From DATLMR01 sp035634255 (GTDB lineage: Bacteria > Acidobacteriota > Blastocatellia > UBA7656): a stretch of 64,000 bases of DNA. The DNA is taken from assembly GCA_035634255.1 (NCBI GenBank), contig DASQDI010000167.1:62001-126000 (forward strand), read 5' to 3'. A program made the position numbers and the translations under genes. The notes under the pieces were generated by a model, which was given only the letters and a program-made list of their open reading frames with translations, was not told where the DNA came from and did not search any database. Below are positions 26,548-34,104 of the stretch, piece after piece (position 1 is the stretch's first letter; each line of letters starts with the position of its first letter).

Positions 26548-26599
26548 AGAATCCCCGAAATCTCCCCGGACGATTCGCGCCCGCGTGCGCGGAATCTCG

Positions 26600-26634
26600 A
26601 AAGCCCCGAGCCATCGACTCGGGGCTTTGTTTAT
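26600..26634 (+). terminator. Rho-independent terminator after oxoamine synthase
   Basis: A perfect 11-bp stem (26600-26610 with 26618-26628, 7-nt loop CCATCGA) has A- and T-rich flanks (GTTTAT follows). Confidence 0.85.
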
Positions 26635-26683
26635 GGATTGAATGCGCTTTAGCGAGATGCATTTATTCGCTAAGATGATCGCT

Positions 26684-28249
26684 ATGTCCGGTCACGAGTT
26701 TAAAAATATCGGGGAGTTGCTCGAATCACAGGCGCGGAGGTATGTCGGGAAAGAGTTCCTCGTCTCCGCGCACGACGGGGGCGGGCTCAGCTACCGCGAG
26801 TTCGACCGCGAAGTCGACCTCGCGGCGGCGCTGCTCCTGCGGCTCGGGGTGACTAAAGGGAGTGTGGTCAGCCTCTTCCTCCCGAACTGCGCCGAGTACC
26901 TGATCTTTTACTTCGCCTGCTTCAGGACGGGGGCGTGGGCCGGCCCGGTCAACGCCCTTCTGAAGCCTCACGAAGTGGAGTTCATAGTTAACGATTCTCA
27001 GGCCTCGGTGGTCGTCACTCAGACGGACCTTTACCCGGTAGTCGAAGCGGCGCGCGCGTCGATGCCTTCGGTCGGGGCCGTCGTCCTGATCGACGGGGCG
27101 GGCGCGGGGCCGGTTGATGATCCGGGCGATGAGACGGTCGTCCGTTACACCCGCGCGCGCGGGGAGGCCGCCCCGCCACCGAGGCTCGCGGGCGCGGATG
27201 TATCCCGCGACGACGAGGCGGTGATAATCTACACGTCCGGCACGACCGGGAAGCCGAAGGGCGTGCTGCTCACGCACGGCAACCTGTTGAGCAACGCGCG
27301 GCAGATCGCGGAGTGGCTCTCGCTCGGAGAGGGGGACCGCTCGCTTATGGTCATGCCCCTGTTCCACGTCAACGCTCTGATGACGACGGGCCTCGCCGCG
27401 CTTCAGGCCGGCGGCAGCATCGTGCTCGCGCGGCGCTTCAGCGCGTCGCGGCACTGGGACATCATCTCGGAGCACGGCGTGACCTACTTCGGCTCCGTGG
27501 CCACGATGCTCTCCCTGCTCAATCAGACCTATCCGGGAGGGGTGCCCGAGGGGCTCGACGTGAGCCGCCTGAGGTTCGCGCTCTGCGGCTCCGCGCCGGT
27601 GCCGGTCGAAGTGATTAAGACCTTCGAATCGCTCTTTCATTGCCCGGTCGTCGAAGGGTACGGGCTGTCGGAGTCGACCTGCCGCTCGACGTTCAACCCG
27701 CCGGACGAGCGCCGCCGCGCCGGCTCGGTCGGGCTCCCCATCGGGAACGAAGTCAAGGTCTTCGACGACGACGACCGGGAGCTCGGGCCGCGCGAGGTCG
27801 GGGAGATCGTGCTGCGCGGGCCGAACGTCATGAAAGGGTATTTCCGCAACGAACCCGCGACGCGCGAGGCTTTCAGGTCGGGGTGGTTCCACACGGGCGA
27901 CCTCGGCTACGCGGACGAGGACGGCTTCTTCTACGTAGTGGACCGCAAGAGCGACATGATCATCCGCGGGGGGGAGAACATCTACCCGCGCGAGATCGAC
28001 GAAGTGCTTTACCAGCACCCGAAGGTTAAGGACGCGGCGACCGTGGGAGTCGCCGACCCTCTGTACGGCGAAGAGGTGAAGTCTTACGTGGTCCTGCGCC
28101 CCGGCGAGCGCGCGACCGAAGAGGAGCTGCTCGACTTTTGCAGGGAGCGGCTGGCCGACTTCAAGTGCCCGAGGTCGGTCGAGTTCCTGGAAGAGATACC
28201 CAAAGGCCCGACGGGGAAACTTCTGAAGAGGATGCTCGCGGGAGATTGA
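26684..28249 (+). CDS. Long-chain acyl-CoA synthetase / AMP-dependent ligase
   Basis: This ANL-superfamily enzyme activates a carboxylic acid as acyl-AMP and transfers it to CoA. It has 521 residues from the ATG at 26684; the frame is open from an ATG at 26642, but alignment of the conserved N-terminus favours the later start. The AMP-binding loop YTSGTTGKPKGV, the gating motif YGLSE and the hinge region TGDLGYADEDGFFYVVDRK are intact. The C-terminal catalytic Lys lies in PKGPTGKLLKR. It resembles medium/long-chain fatty-acyl or aryl-CoA ligases. It follows the oxoamine synthase but beyond its terminator, so a shared lipid pathway is possible but not an operon. Confidence 0.92.
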   Translation: MSGHEFKNIGELLESQARRYVGKEFLVSAHDGGGLSYREFDREVDLAAALLLRLGVTKGSVVSLFLPNCAEYLIFYFACFRTGAWAGPVNALLKPHEVEFIVNDSQASVVVTQTDLYPVVEAARASMPSVGAVVLIDGAGAGPVDDPGDETVVRYTRARGEAAPPPRLAGADVSRDDEAVIIYTSGTTGKPKGVLLTHGNLLSNARQIAEWLSLGEGDRSLMVMPLFHVNALMTTGLAALQAGGSIVLARRFSASRHWDIISEHGVTYFGSVATMLSLLNQTYPGGVPEGLDVSRLRFALCGSAPVPVEVIKTFESLFHCPVVEGYGLSESTCRSTFNPPDERRRAGSVGLPIGNEVKVFDDDDRELGPREVGEIVLRGPNVMKGYFRNEPATREAFRSGWFHTGDLGYADEDGFFYVVDRKSDMIIRGGENIYPREIDEVLYQHPKVKDAATVGVADPLYGEEVKSYVVLRPGERATEEELLDFCRERLADFKCPRSVEFLEEIPKGPTGKLLKRMLAGD

Positions 28250-28255
28250 CCGGCC

Positions 28256-28474
28256 CTATCTGATCATCGCCCACGCGATCCAGAAGGCGATGGCGAGGCA
28301 GGCCAGAAAGAGCAGGCCGCACGCTATGGCCTCGCCCGCGCGCAGGCGGCGCGAGCCGAACAGGTGCGGCTGGTTGGTCTCCGCCCAGGCAATCGAAGTG
28401 GCGATCCAGTGCGAGCCGAACACCCAGACGAGCGTCCCCACCGCGAGGCCGGTGACTATGGCGATAAAGTACAA
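28256..28474 (-). CDS. Small two-helix membrane protein
   Basis: This 72-residue protein has two hydrophobic segments (about 1-20 and 48-70) separated by a short basic loop (GSRRLRAG). The start is a TTG at 28474 with AAGGGAG about 8 nt upstream. Its hydrophobicity and upstream ribosome site argue for a real gene although no family is recognised. It lies 36 bp downstream of sixA on the same strand and converges on the ligase gene. Confidence 0.5.
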   Translation of the reverse strand: MYFIAIVTGLAVGTLVWVFGSHWIATSIAWAETNQPHLFGSRRLRAGEAIACGLLFLACLAIAFWIAWAMIR

Positions 28475-28510
28475 GTCGATAACTCCCTTCCGTCCGGTCC
28501 GCGGGGCCGA

Positions 28511-29020
28511 TCAAATCTTCGACAGGAGGCGCAACTGCCTCGGGGTCATGAGCCAGGTCAAAGCCCCCTGAAGCTCCGGCACGGTCTGCATGATGTTTAC
28601 GCAGCAGACGCTCCCCTTCTTCAATTCGATGGAGAAGCCGCCATCGCCCCGGACGACTTTGCAGATCAACTCGCCCAGGTCGGGCTGGTGGCCCACGAGG
28701 GCGACCGACTCGACCCCCGTGTGGCCCTTGATCTCGGCGAACAAATCCTCGGAAGGGGCTCCGGGAGCCAGATTCGCGGTCTGCTCGACATCCCTCTTGT
28801 TCATCCCGAAAACGCTGGCGAGCACTTCCGCCGTCTCGACCGCGCGCGCGAGCGGGCTGGTCAATATAAGGTCGAGCTCGACGCCCAGCTTGCGCAGCCC
28901 GCGAGCCGCGTCCCGCATCCTCTCCCGCCCTTCGGCCGTAAGCGACCGCTTCTCGTCCGTGAAATCGTTCTTCCTGCCGAGCGGTTGAGCTGTCGCGTGG
29001 CGGATTATGTAAAGTTCCAT
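28511..29020 (-). CDS. sixA: Phosphohistidine phosphatase SixA
   Basis: This histidine-phosphatase-superfamily enzyme (169 residues) removes phosphate from phosphohistidine in HPt or phosphotransferase proteins. The N-terminal RHG-type motif IIRHATA contains the nucleophile His8. The conserved SPLARAVETAE and the second His in LVGHQPDLGELI complete the active site. Length and motif spacing match short SixA proteins. It is divergent from the M50 protease gene, with 135 bp between the starts, and may be co-transcribed with the small membrane protein downstream. Confidence 0.9.
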   Translation of the reverse strand: MELYIIRHATAQPLGRKNDFTDEKRSLTAEGRERMRDAARGLRKLGVELDLILTSPLARAVETAEVLASVFGMNKRDVEQTANLAPGAPSEDLFAEIKGHTGVESVALVGHQPDLGELICKVVRGDGGFSIELKKGSVCCVNIMQTVPELQGALTWLMTPRQLRLLSKI

Positions 29021-29155
29021 ATCGGGGCTCCTTTTCTCCGAAGGCTATGATTATAGAGTATCGCCCCCGGCCAGTCTACGAACGGTTACTTGAGCGCGGG
29101 TTAAGGTGCGGGTAAACTTCCATAGAACGTTTTAGCGTCTGGTACGATTTAAAAG

Positions 29156-30277
29156 ATGAGATCAACTTCCAAACCGTTCAGCCTTGGTCATGTGTTCGGC
29201 ATACCGATCAAAGCGCACTATAGCTGGCTGCCGGTCTTCCCCTTCTACACGTGGGCCATAGCGTCTTTCTACCTGCCCCGCGAAGCGCCCGGCCTGTTGA
29301 GCATCCATTACTGGACCCTCGGCATGGCGACCACCGCGCTGCTGTTCGTGTCGGTCCTCGCGCACGAGCTGTCGCACGCGCTGATGGCGCGGGCCCAAGG
29401 GCTCGGCACGGGCAACATCACCCTCTACATATTCGGGGGGCTCGCGACCCTCGAAGGGCAGCCCGCCGACCCCGCCTCCGAGTTCAAGATCGCCGTCGTC
29501 GGGCCCGCGTCGAGCTTCATCCTCGGCGCACTGTTTCTGACCCTTCACACCCTGCTGGCCGAGCAGGCCGGGTACAGGGCGGGCGGCCAGGTCTTTCAGC
29601 ACCTCGGGCTGGTCAACTGGTTTCTGGCCGGGTTCAACATCATGCCGGGCCTGCCGCTCGACGGCGGCAGGGTGCTGAGGGCCGTGCTCTGGCACTTCAA
29701 CAAGAACTTCCGCCTCTCGACCCAGATCGCCCTGCGCATGGGGTTGATAATCGCGATAACGCTGATAATCTGGGGGCTCTACACGTTCTTCTATAAGGAC
29801 TACATAACCGGGATGTGGAGCGTCATAATCGGCCTCGTGATCGCCGCGATGCTCGGCTCTTCCGACGCCCGCTCGCGCAGCGCGTGGCACGCGAGGCGCG
29901 GCACGGTCCAGGAGGTGATGAACCGCAACGTGGTCCTCATACCGCCCGACATGATGGTCTCCGATTTCATAAATAAAGTGCTGGACAACAACCGGCACAC
30001 GAGCTTCCCGGTGGCGCGGGACAAGAGGCTGCACGGGCTGCTGCTGCTCGAAGAGCTGAAGGCGGTCCCCCGCGAGGAGTGGGCGCGGCTCTCCGTGCGC
30101 GAATGCATGCGCCCGGTGGACGACTCGATGTTCATCAGCTCTCTGACCCCGGTCGCCGAGGCCCGCCTGCGCGTGGAGAAGAACGGGCTCGGCCGCGCGG
30201 TCGTGCTCGACCCGAACGGGCTCATCGTCGGCTTGGTAAGCGCGCAGGATTTGAACGGAAAGAAACAGGGCGGTTGA
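29156..30277 (+). CDS. Site-2-type intramembrane metalloprotease with CBS domains
   Basis: This 373-residue integral membrane M50B peptidase cleaves membrane-spanning substrates, typically anti-sigma factors. Several membrane segments surround the zinc motif HELSH (residues 70-74) and the third-ligand motif NIMPGLPLDGGR (about 162-173). A cytoplasmic pair of CBS domains (about 255-370) follows, which in this class may sense adenine nucleotides. A GC-rich 8-bp gap separates it from the next gene, so the two are probably co-transcribed. No sigma/anti-sigma pair lies nearby, so its substrate is encoded elsewhere or unknown. Confidence 0.92.
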   Translation: MRSTSKPFSLGHVFGIPIKAHYSWLPVFPFYTWAIASFYLPREAPGLLSIHYWTLGMATTALLFVSVLAHELSHALMARAQGLGTGNITLYIFGGLATLEGQPADPASEFKIAVVGPASSFILGALFLTLHTLLAEQAGYRAGGQVFQHLGLVNWFLAGFNIMPGLPLDGGRVLRAVLWHFNKNFRLSTQIALRMGLIIAITLIIWGLYTFFYKDYITGMWSVIIGLVIAAMLGSSDARSRSAWHARRGTVQEVMNRNVVLIPPDMMVSDFINKVLDNNRHTSFPVARDKRLHGLLLLEELKAVPREEWARLSVRECMRPVDDSMFISSLTPVAEARLRVEKNGLGRAVVLDPNGLIVGLVSAQDLNGKKQGG

Positions 30278-30288
30278 GGAGGGATGGG

Positions 30289-30693
30289 ATGTGGCCGAAA
30301 AATTTGAATGCGGTTCAGGTGCGGGTGGCGCGGCCCACGGATAAACTCGGGGAAGTGGTTCGCTTCTACCGCGACGGGCTCGGCCTCGAAGTGATCGGGT
30401 CGTTCGAAGGGCACTCCGGGTATTCCGGAGTGATGCTGGGGCTTCCGGGCCGCGAATACCATCTCGAATTCACCGAGCACGAAGAGGGCAGCCCATGCCC
30501 CGCCCCTTCCAAAGACAATCTGCTCGTCTTTTACATCCCGGATAAAGAATCAATCGACCTTCTGGTCGAGCGCCTCTCGGCGATGAATCATCCGCCCGTC
30601 CCCCCCGAAAACCCCTACTGGGCTTCGAAGGGAGTTACGTTCGAAGACCCCGACGGCTGGCGGGTCGTGCTGATGAACACGGCCGGCATTTGA
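30289..30693 (+). CDS. VOC-family (glyoxalase/dioxygenase fold) protein
   Basis: This 134-residue protein is a single vicinal-oxygen-chelate fold with two beta-alpha-beta-beta-beta modules: VQVRVARPTDKLGEVVRFYRDGLGL (key positions 9-33) and the C-terminal VTFEDPDGWRVVLMN. Metal-site residues are not all conserved: the first strand has Gln where glyoxalase I has His, while YHLEF supplies a Glu. This may therefore be an antibiotic-binding or metabolite-binding VOC protein, or a metal enzyme with altered specificity. The start at 30289 (GAGGAGGG upstream) is preferred to a longer open frame inside the protease gene. Confidence 0.85.
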   Translation: MWPKNLNAVQVRVARPTDKLGEVVRFYRDGLGLEVIGSFEGHSGYSGVMLGLPGREYHLEFTEHEEGSPCPAPSKDNLLVFYIPDKESIDLLVERLSAMNHPPVPPENPYWASKGVTFEDPDGWRVVLMNTAGI

Positions 30694-30728
30694 GAGGCGA
30701 TTTCCCCGGCCTCATTTTTTCGCTTCGG

Positions 30729-32687
30729 TCATTTTTTCGTTTCGGCCGGGGGTGCCGGCGCGCGGTTCTTTTTCAGGTAGGCGTTCAGGCCCGCGAATAG
30801 CGACGCGGCGATCCGCTCGCGGAACTGCGCGGTCTGAAGGAGAGCTTCGTCGCGCGGGTTCGACATGAAAGAGACTTCGGCGAGCACACTCGGCATCAGA
30901 GCCCCTAGCAGCACCGTGAAAGGCGCGTGCTTAACCCCGCGGTTGGTGGCCGTGCGCGGGGAAGCGGCCCCTATCCCGCGCACGAGCCCTGACTGTATGT
31001 AGCGCGCCAGCTCCCGCGACTCGGCCACGCGGTTCCCCGCCGATACGCTCGCGACCACCGCGCCGGGGCCTTTCTGCTCCTGCCCCCCGTGCTTGTCGTC
31101 GGCGAACTTGGCGTTCTCGCGCGCGGCGGCCTTCAGGTCTTCCGACGGCGCGCGGTCGGGGCTCATGAAGTAAGTCTCGACCCCCGAAGCCCCGCGCGAT
31201 TCGCTCGCGTTGGCGTGGACGGAGATGAACAGGTCGGCCCTGCGCGCATTCGCTATGGCGGTCCGCTCTTCGAGCGCGACGAAGCGGTCCGAATCCCGCG
31301 TCAGTATCACTTCAACGTCCGGGTAATTTCGCTTGATGTACGCCCGCAGGCGTCGCGCGACATCGAGCACGAGGTCTTTCTCGCGCATCCCGTTCGCGCC
31401 TATGGTCCCCGTGTCATGCCCTCCGTGCCCCGGATCGATCACCACGCATTTGACGGGCGCGTTCTGGGATTTAAGCTCGCCCGCAATCGCGCCCGCCCCC
31501 GGCGAAGGCGCGTTATGGGCGTGCTGTTCCGAAGGGTTGAACGGCAGAATGGGGTCGCTGATCTCGGGCAGGGAGAGCAGAGCCTTCCCGTAATTCCGCA
31601 CGCCCGCTTCCCTGCTCCTCGGGGCCGGGGCGGGATCGCCGCCCGGTCGCGGCTCGCGCGCGGCTTCGGCCGCGGCAGCCTCGTCCCGCAAAGCCTCCGA
31701 GGGCGACTTCACGCCCTCGCGCCCGCGCGCGCCTTTCGAGTGAAGGTCTATGACGATCCGCTCGGGATCCGAGAGCCGGAAGATCGAATAATCTGAGAGC
31801 GAGCTGATTTCAATATTCACGCGCACGCCCGAGCCCGCAGAGGGTCCTTCCGACACGGTCACGCGCCTGAGCATGGTCGAGGCCCCGACGATGAAGCGGC
31901 GGCCGTAAAGCGAGGGCGAGACGGCCGCATTGTCCAGGCTGATCGCGACCGCGTTGTCGCCCGCGCGCGCGCCCGCGTAAGAGGTTTCGCCCGACAGGTC
32001 TATCACCACTCGGGCGTAATCCGGGCCGCTGAAATTGCGGACGTTCGTGAGCCGCGCGAGCTCGGAAGCCCCCGAGTCGGTGATCGCGGCCCGGCCGGAA
32101 GGCGTGGCCACGTCAACCGGGCGGTCGTGCAACTGGGCCTCGAAACGCGAGAGCACCGCGCGCGCCTCACGCGCCATCACGGAGTCGGGGAAGTGAAGTA
32201 TCAACTCCCTGTAGGCCGCCGCCGCCCCGTCGAGGTCCTGCAAATTCTCTTCGTAGATGTTCGCGATGCTGATCAATGCGTCGCTCACGAATATGCTCTG
32301 CGGGTGCTGGATCAGTATCTTCCTGAAGGTCTCTACCGCCTGCTGGTAGAGCGCCGAGTCGCCCGACACGTCGGCCATCTCGCGCTGAAGCTCGGCCATG
32401 CGCGCGTAAGATTCCGCCGAAAAATAGGTGTTCGTGTTGAGCCTTATGACCTGATTGAAAGCGTCGAGCGCGCGGCGGTAATCGTTCAGGCTCCTCTGCT
32501 CAAGCGGGCGGTTGTGAAGCGCCGTCGCCAGGTCCGTCGCGTTGGCGAAGAGGCTCTCGGCGAGCGAGCGGGGGTGGGCGGAAGAGGCTTCGGGGTCGGC
32601 GGCGTTTAAAGTCGGGCGGGCCGTCAGGCAGAAGATCAGCGCGAAGGCGATCACGTCGACAAATAGCCTGGCCTTATTCGACTTCAT
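30729..32687 (-). CDS. N-acetylmuramoyl-L-alanine amidase with TPR and AMIN domains
   Basis: This 652-residue secreted zinc amidase cleaves the bond between MurNAc and the stem peptide during cell separation. It has a signal peptide (about 1-30), a TPR-like helical region (about 65-185), an AMIN targeting domain (about 205-320), a low-complexity linker (about 320-405) and the Amidase_3 catalytic domain (about 412-640). Zinc ligands are His421 in DPGHGGHD, Glu436 in MREKD and His491 in SVHANAS; the catalytic Glu lies in LAEVSFMSN. An AmiC-like role is expected. TPRs on the same chain as AMIN are less common and may recruit divisome partners. It sits 121 bp downstream of the lytic transglycosylase on the same strand, a functional match. 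Confidence 0.93.
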   Translation of the reverse strand: MKSNKARLFVDVIAFALIFCLTARPTLNAADPEASSAHPRSLAESLFANATDLATALHNRPLEQRSLNDYRRALDAFNQVIRLNTNTYFSAESYARMAELQREMADVSGDSALYQQAVETFRKILIQHPQSIFVSDALISIANIYEENLQDLDGAAAAYRELILHFPDSVMAREARAVLSRFEAQLHDRPVDVATPSGRAAITDSGASELARLTNVRNFSGPDYARVVIDLSGETSYAGARAGDNAVAISLDNAAVSPSLYGRRFIVGASTMLRRVTVSEGPSAGSGVRVNIEISSLSDYSIFRLSDPERIVIDLHSKGARGREGVKSPSEALRDEAAAAEAAREPRPGGDPAPAPRSREAGVRNYGKALLSLPEISDPILPFNPSEQHAHNAPSPGAGAIAGELKSQNAPVKCVVIDPGHGGHDTGTIGANGMREKDLVLDVARRLRAYIKRNYPDVEVILTRDSDRFVALEERTAIANARRADLFISVHANASESRGASGVETYFMSPDRAPSEDLKAAARENAKFADDKHGGQEQKGPGAVVASVSAGNRVAESRELARYIQSGLVRGIGAASPRTATNRGVKHAPFTVLLGALMPSVLAEVSFMSNPRDEALLQTAQFRERIAASLFAGLNAYLKKNRAPAPPAETKK

Positions 32688-32808
32688 AATATTTCGATTA
32701 CCTGGGGGACGTTTTATAGGGGGATATGCGTCAAGTCAAGCCGAAAATCGAAAGGGCCGTCGGGCCGCGGAAGCCCCGGAGTTGAACCCTTCCCCCTGCG
32801 CTCCACGG

Positions 32809-33690
32809 TCAATAATTGTTCGACAGCCGCGTGCTCGACCCTCCCGAGAATGCGGCCGCCGCCGGGGCCTGATTCTTAACCGCGACCGCCGCCTTCGACA
32901 CCATAGCGGAAGTGTGCTTCGAGTGGCCGTATTTCGCGGTGATGCTGCGCACGTAATTCCGCGTCTCGCGGTACGGAGGCACCTGATAGCCGTACTTCAT
33001 CACGGCCCCCTCGCCCGCGTTGTAACCCGCCAGCGCCAGCCCCACGTCCCCGTTGAACGTGTCGAGCAGGAACCTGAGATATCTCGTGCCGCCCTCGATA
33101 TTCTGAGCGGGGTCGTAGATGTTCTGCACCCCGAACCGCCGCGCGGTCGCCGGCATCAGCTGCATCAACCCCGTCGCGCCCTTGTAGGACTTGGCGCGGT
33201 AATTGAACCCCGATTCCTGCCGCATCACTGAAAATATCAGGTTCGGGTCGACCCCGTGCCTCGCCGCCGCCTTCAGGACCAGATCGTCGTAGACGGGATT
33301 CCCGGTCGATTGCAGGCTCCCGCTGAATTGAGCCTGGGCGGAGGGCTGCGCGCCCGACAGCACCATCGGGCGAGGGGTCGTCGCGGGGCTCTGGGCTCCC
33401 GCGACCTGCCCCGAGTTTTGCGGCGCCCCGTTTTGAGCGGCCCCGGTCGCGCCGTTCTTTGCCGAGCCAGGGGCCGGGCCGGGCGTCGTGCCCGTAGCGC
33501 CCGCTACGGGCTTTGCCGCTTGCACGGGCGATGGGTTTTCGTAAACGGTCAGCTTCGGGGTGCGCTGCGAGTCGAGCTTTACCCCGCCGTTTGAGTCGAA
33601 GCTCGCGTTTATGCTCGCGTCCTGCGCGGCGGCTCTGGTCGCCATAAGCCCGAGAAGAATTATGGCGCTTATTATCACAGATGATCTCAT
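32809..33690 (-). CDS. Secreted lytic transglycosylase (SLT domain)
   Basis: This 293-residue secreted murein hydrolase has a signal peptide (about 1-22, ending RAAAQ), then a long Ala/Gly/Pro/Gln-rich linker (about 50-125). A family 1 (Slt70-like) catalytic domain (about 132-250) follows. The catalytic Glu159 lies in MRQESGFN, followed by GATGLMQLMPATA and GYNAGEGAV, all hallmark motifs. It cleaves the glycan strand to anhydro-MurNAc products. It is preceded by a clear promoter and a candidate cyclic-dinucleotide riboswitch on the same strand, so expression is likely tied to c-di-GMP or a related second messenger. The amidase gene follows. Confidence 0.94.
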   Translation of the reverse strand: MRSSVIISAIILLGLMATRAAAQDASINASFDSNGGVKLDSQRTPKLTVYENPSPVQAAKPVAGATGTTPGPAPGSAKNGATGAAQNGAPQNSGQVAGAQSPATTPRPMVLSGAQPSAQAQFSGSLQSTGNPVYDDLVLKAAARHGVDPNLIFSVMRQESGFNYRAKSYKGATGLMQLMPATARRFGVQNIYDPAQNIEGGTRYLRFLLDTFNGDVGLALAGYNAGEGAVMKYGYQVPPYRETRNYVRSITAKYGHSKHTSAMVSKAAVAVKNQAPAAAAFSGGSSTRLSNNY

Positions 33691-33842
33691 GCTCCCTCCT
33701 GTTCGTGGGGCCGGCTCATCCGTTAAAGGCGGATTCGTGATGGCGGCCGGTCACCGTTCGCGACACTGCTCGCGACGATGGCGGGCGATCAATCGGGGAC
33801 TGTGATCGAGTGGAGTTGAAAACCGGAAGGGAGCTTTTCCAA

Positions 33843-33942
33843 CTTCACTTCGGCGGCCAGACATTCTTCGAAAGCTGACGCGCTTTCGAAGACCTTGGCT
33901 TTGCGACCCAGGATCACTCCTGGTGTGCCTTTATCGGTGACG
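33843..33942 (-). promoter_or_regulatory. Candidate GEMM-I (c-di-GMP class I / cGAMP) riboswitch
   Basis: Read on the - strand, the segment has the aptamer hallmarks in order. A P1 5' strand TCAC is followed by AAAGGCACACC. A hairpin AGGA-GTGA-TCCT with a GNRA tetraloop follows, then GGGTCGCAAAGCC, the class-I signature (GGGACGCAAAGCC). A long second hairpin comes next (GGTCTTCGAAAGC paired with GCTTTCGAAGA, then TCTGGCC), and finally GTGA closing P1. It starts about 25 nt after a predicted transcription start and ends about 150 nt before the transglycosylase ATG. Known GEMM-I RNAs use this order. Which dinucleotide is bound is not decided from sequence. Confidence 0.75.
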
Positions 33943-33968
33943 CTTGAAATAACTAAAACGACGCGGCC

Positions 33969-33997
33969 AGTCTAATATGCGGCTTACCCTTTGTCAA
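33969..33997 (-). promoter_or_regulatory. Promoter driving the riboswitch-transglycosylase transcript
   Basis: On the - strand, a perfect TTGACA (33997-33992) is 17 bp from TAGACT (33974-33969). The expected start near 33960 lies just upstream of the aptamer, as required for a riboswitch leader. Confidence 0.7.
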
Positions 33998-34104
33998 TAA
34001 TTAGATCGGGCCCCATCCGCGCCCGCCGCCGATCCGCCGCAACAAAGCGCGCGTTCGTTGTATAATGCCGCAATCATAAACGGATTGAGAGGAGCGGAGG
34101 TCAT

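Noticed and set aside
28161..28514. 117-codon - strand frame overlapping the small two-helix protein
   Set aside because: It overlaps the ends of the acyl-CoA ligase and sixA and has shadow-type composition. The 72-codon frame with a ribosome site and hydrophobic helices is the better gene.
30079..30288. Upstream extension of the VOC gene inside the protease gene
   Set aside because: The added 70 codons are out-of-frame protease DNA. A good ribosome site and a family-like N-terminus mark the ATG at 30289.
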